Positions 15,057 through 16,936 of a stretch of DNA of 16,936 bases are shown piece by piece; position 1 is the stretch's first letter; each line of letters begins with the position of its first letter. The stretch is from contig PFMK01000035.1 of NCBI GenBank assembly GCA_002785215.1, positions 1 to 16,936 on the forward strand. The letters are read 5' to 3'. The notes beneath the pieces are model-generated. The model saw nothing but the letters and a program-made list of their open reading frames with translations. It did no database searches and was not told the origin of the DNA. The position numbers and the translations under genes were made by a program. This stretch comes from Candidatus Gottesmanbacteria bacterium CG_4_10_14_0_8_um_filter_37_24 (GTDB lineage Bacteria; Patescibacteriota; Microgenomatia; 2-02-FULL-39-11).

Positions 15057-15060
15057 CAAT
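15031..15060 (+). promoter_or_regulatory. Promoter of the Nif3-family gene, leaderless type
   Basis: TTGCAA (15031-15036), an 18-base spacer and TACAAT (15055-15060) lie seven bases before the ATG at 15068, so transcription should start at or beside the start codon. No Shine-Dalgarno is present between them. The element is superimposed on the inverted repeat at 15014-15056. Confidence 0.5.
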
Positions 15061-15067
15061 AAACATA

Positions 15068-15850
15068 ATGATTACTCTTAACCAGCTTCATACATATCTT
15101 GATGAATATCTGATGTTTGATAAAAAACTGGATATTGAAAAAATTGATCCGCATATGACTAACGGACTTATGGTAAAAGGGAAGGAAGAGATAAAAAAAA
15201 TCGGATTTGGAGTGTCTGCTTCTTTATCTTTTTTTGAAAGGGCAAAAGAACATTTCTATGACGCTTTGATTGTACATCATTCGTTTAATTTTCCTCCATC
15301 CAACCGTTTTGACCTTATATATCAGGAGAGGATTTCTTATCTTATAAAAAATAACACGTCTCTTTTTGGCTATCATTTTTTACTTGATGCCCATCCTGAG
15401 ATAGGCAATAATGTGGAAATACTAAAAAAAATAGGTGCAAGACCCATAGAGCCATATCCCCACAGGGGCGATCCTTGGGGTTATTTGGGTGAATTCGAGA
15501 AAGAGAAAGACTTTGCGGAACTAAGATCCATTCTTGAACCGCTTTTAAGCACGCGCAGCAAAATTTACGATTATGGGTCCCAGAAGATAAAAAGGGTGGT
15601 GGCCCTTTCAGGCAAAGGTGCGCCGCATGCTTCTGGTATGCAGGATTTAATTGATAAAGAAATCGACCTTTATGTGACAGGTGAAGTGCATGAGTGGAAC
15701 CGGGAACTTTTCAGAGAAGCCAAAATAAATTTCATAGCCGGTGGCCATTATGCCACAGAGGTTTTCGGTGTCCAAGCTCTTATGTCTGTCATCTCCCAGA
15801 AATTCCCCGAGGTTGAAGTAGGTTGGGTGGATTTAGCAAATGAGGTGTAA
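15068..15850 (+). CDS. Nif3/DUF34-family dinuclear metal protein
   Basis: The 260-residue protein matches the Nif3-like family (YbgI in E. coli), toroidal proteins with a paired metal site whose reaction is not settled; one proposed role is in GTP cyclohydrolase- or folate-related metabolism. Candidate ligands visible are H70-H71 in IVHHSFNF, the H103/D107 segment YHFLLDAHP, and H227 with E231 in GGHYATE. The segment TNGLMVKG near residue 31 replaces the common DNSGLQVG beginning. The later TGEVHEW differs from the usual TGDxxHH. Length is typical of the short form without the inserted PII-like domain. It stands 147 bases after the helicase-nuclease gene behind its own promoter and inverted repeat. 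Confidence 0.88.
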   Translation: MITLNQLHTYLDEYLMFDKKLDIEKIDPHMTNGLMVKGKEEIKKIGFGVSASLSFFERAKEHFYDALIVHHSFNFPPSNRFDLIYQERISYLIKNNTSLFGYHFLLDAHPEIGNNVEILKKIGARPIEPYPHRGDPWGYLGEFEKEKDFAELRSILEPLLSTRSKIYDYGSQKIKRVVALSGKGAPHASGMQDLIDKEIDLYVTGEVHEWNRELFREAKINFIAGGHYATEVFGVQALMSVISQKFPEVEVGWVDLANEV

Positions 15851-15981
15851 AGTCAGAAGTCCTGCGGGAAACAAAAGCCCATAAATGATATAATCAATAT
15901 TATAAATAGTGGTTTTGGAGCGGTTGGATGGGCTAGTATTGTGTTTGAAGTTTATTCTTATTCTATATCCGAACATCCGAT

Positions 15982-16008
15982 TTGAAAATAAGAGAAAAAA
16001 CCTATAAT
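15982..16008 (+). promoter_or_regulatory. Promoter of tRNA-Ser
   Basis: TTGAAA (15982-15987) and a perfect TATAAT (16003-16008) are separated by 15 bases, somewhat short (16 if TTTGAA is taken as the -35). The -10 box ends nine bases before the mature tRNA 5' end at 16018, so the 5' leader would be only a few bases. Confidence 0.5.
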
Positions 16009-16017
16009 TTAAATATT

Positions 16018-16109
16018 GGAGAGGTCGCATAGTTGGTCTAGTGCGGCGGTCTTGAAAACCGCTAGGGCCTTATAGGTCCTCGCGAGTTCGAATCTCGCCC
16101 TCTCCGCCA
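16018..16109 (+). tRNA. tRNA-Ser (anticodon UGA), CCA encoded
   Basis: The cloverleaf folds by eye. Acceptor GGAGAGG (16018-16024) pairs with CCTCTCC (16099-16105), then discriminator G16106 and an encoded CCA (16107-16109). The anticodon stem GCGGT/ACCGC encloses CTTGAAA with anticodon TGA at 16053-16055, reading UCA. A long variable arm, AGGGCCT/AGGTCCT around TAT with one G-U pair, marks it as a class II tRNA. The T arm is GCGAG-TTCGAAT-CTCGC (16082-16098). Confidence 0.97.
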
Positions 16110-16156
16110 TCCTTCGCCAAGGCTACGGACTGGCTTCGCCCTATGTATTATAGGGT

Positions 16157-16194
16157 AAGTGATGATTTTAGCCACTAAAATCGGTCACTTTTTT
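16157..16194 (+). terminator. Intrinsic terminator between tRNA-Ser and the transposase gene
   Basis: AAGTGA and GATTTTAG (16157-16171, with one extra T) pair with CTAAAATC and TCACTT (16175-16190, with an unpaired GG) around a three-base loop. The + strand continues as a run of T through 16194. It would end rightward transcripts such as the tRNA precursor. It overlaps the transposase stop codon (16168-16170), so it may belong to the terminal sequence of the insertion element. Confidence 0.6.
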
Positions 16195-16936
16195 CAACAA
16201 CCTCTCTCTTTGTTTTTCGATTGTTAAACTTCGATAATTATACCTCCAAACATATTCTCCGAGAAAGAGGGAAATATATTTCCGGCGAATCCCACCTTTA
16301 GCCGCCAGTTTTCTTTTCAAGTAGCCCCAAAAGCCCTCTAAGCCGTTGATGTGATTTTTCCGGTTATCTTTCTGGACATACTCTTTTTCTCCATGCTCTA
16401 CCGTTCGGTGAACATAACCTTTAGCGGCTAACCCTGTGTAAGCCCTCCAAGTATCAGAGTAAACATTGGATTCGGTTCTCACTTTCTTAGTAATTATGGG
16501 CAGTAAATCTCTGGCTTCCGTATCATCGACTAATTTGGCAAACACCTTGCCTTTCCTAGTTAAAATGCCAAAGACGGGTTGTTTGGCGGTTCCCCAACCT
16601 CGTCTGCTTTCCGGCTCTTTTTTCAACTGGCTTTTTCGTTTGTTCTTCTTTTGACCTCCAAGATAAGTTTTATCAACTTCAACTGTCCCGGAAAATATTC
16701 CGGGGACATCTTTGGTCGTAATCATCCTCAATATTTTGACGGCTTTTTCCGTGGAGTAATGGTTTATATGAGTTTGTTTTTCAATTCCCCTAATCGGTTG
16801 TTCTAACAAAAACCAGAAAATCAATTCCCGCCATTTTTTTCTTGACAGCCCTAACTTTCCGAGCCGGTTCTTAAACTCATAGCCGCTACTTTTGCACCGC
16901 TTTTTGCCCCGTCGAATATTGTAAAATTTTCTCTTT
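16168..16936 (-). CDS. IS1595-family transposase (ISXO2-like DDE domain), 5' end outside the window
   Basis: The obvious TTG start at 16824 is not the real one. The frame stays open to the last codon that fits (16935) and reads FYNIRRGKKRCKSSGYEF, the second half of the N-terminal zinc ribbon of this family. The gene therefore begins beyond the window. The DDE-type core follows: D in EVDKTYLGG, D in YSDTWRAYTG, and NGLEGFWGYLKRKL with its catalytic Glu; HINGLEGFW is the family's usual ending motif. The insert QKKNKRKSQLKKEPESRRGWG is basic. In the ribbon the second half reads CKSS where CxxC is expected, so one zinc ligand seems lost. The catalytic core looks intact. Confidence 0.88.
   Translation of the reverse strand, partial: KRKFYNIRRGKKRCKSSGYEFKNRLGKLGLSRKKWRELIFWFLLEQPIRGIEKQTHINHYSTEKAVKILRMITTKDVPGIFSGTVEVDKTYLGGQKKNKRKSQLKKEPESRRGWGTAKQPVFGILTRKGKVFAKLVDDTEARDLLPIITKKVRTESNVYSDTWRAYTGLAAKGYVHRTVEHGEKEYVQKDNRKNHINGLEGFWGYLKRKLAAKGGIRRKYISLFLGEYVWRYNYRSLTIEKQRERLLKKVTDFSG

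Larger units (their letters stand above)
16153..16936 (-). mobile_element. IS1595-like insertion sequence, partial at the window edge
   Basis: The transposase gene and its 3' flank occupy the right end of the window. The presumed terminal inverted repeat would begin near GGGTAAGTGATG (16153), just outside the transposase stop codon, but the other end is beyond the window. The repeat and any target duplication therefore cannot be confirmed. The element lies about 45 bases downstream of tRNA-Ser. Confidence 0.6.

Noticed and set aside
15876..15934. AGCCCAT/ATGGGCT inverted repeat after the Nif3-family gene
   Set aside because: Seven bp around 45 AT-rich bases without internal structure or a T-tract; it is not convincing as a terminator or an RNA.
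15833..16030. Leftward 65-codon open frame between the Nif3-family gene and tRNA-Ser
   Set aside because: It overlaps the tRNA and its promoter, has no recognisable domain or ribosome site, and looks like chance.
1..16936. CRISPR array, rRNA, alternative genetic code
   Set aside because: No regularly spaced repeats or rRNA segments are seen, and in-frame TGA occurs only as stop, so the standard bacterial code suffices.

Overview
The window looks like a chromosomal segment of an AT-rich, small-genome bacterium, most likely from the Candidate Phyla Radiation (Patescibacteria) and probably Microgenomates-like. That placement is inferred. It rests on compact same-strand gene runs, many small membrane proteins of unknown family, a lean housekeeping set (groS-groL, metG, a TatD hydrolase, rmuC, a Nif3-like protein), a PEGA/SH3 surface protein, and a single-chain UvrD-type helicase fused to an iron-sulfur nuclease. 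The standard bacterial code fits: TGA ends the PEGA gene, and TGG encodes tryptophan throughout.

Layout, left to right. Positions 1-100 hold two tandem copies of a degenerate 22-base repeat, probably the end of an insertion sequence or an operator. The heat-shock operon groS-groL (179-2204, + strand) follows, with a textbook promoter, strong Shine-Dalgarno sites and a terminator. Next come a divergent pair: a small two-helix membrane protein (- strand) and a signal-anchored protein with two PEGA domains and an SH3 domain (+ strand).

From 10631 down to 3736 seven genes lie on the - strand: a small three-helix membrane protein, metG, a TatD-family hydrolase, a processive GT2 glycosyltransferase, a GT-C (PMT/ArnT-like) glycosyltransferase, another small membrane protein and a WecA/MraY-like GT4 phosphosugar transferase. 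The last four together look like a module for assembling or transferring lipid-linked cell-surface sugars. The GT4 member lacks several residues that are normally conserved in the active site.

On the + strand, rmuC (10780-11781) and the UvrD-nuclease fusion (11963-14920) form a DNA-end-processing pair. A Nif3/DUF34 metalloprotein (15068-15850) and a class II tRNA-Ser(UGA) (16018-16109) follow. The right edge holds the 3' part of an IS1595-like transposase gene read leftward and still open at the last base, so the element runs out of the window.

No CRISPR array, restriction system, toxin-antitoxin pair or prophage is visible. The observations most worth a second look are the altered active site of the GT4 enzyme, a recurring pattern of -10 boxes sitting 6-12 bases before start codons that lack a Shine-Dalgarno (leaderless or near-leaderless mRNAs), an inverted repeat embedded in the Nif3 promoter, and an unexplained 71-base segment closed by a 9-bp inverted repeat after groL.
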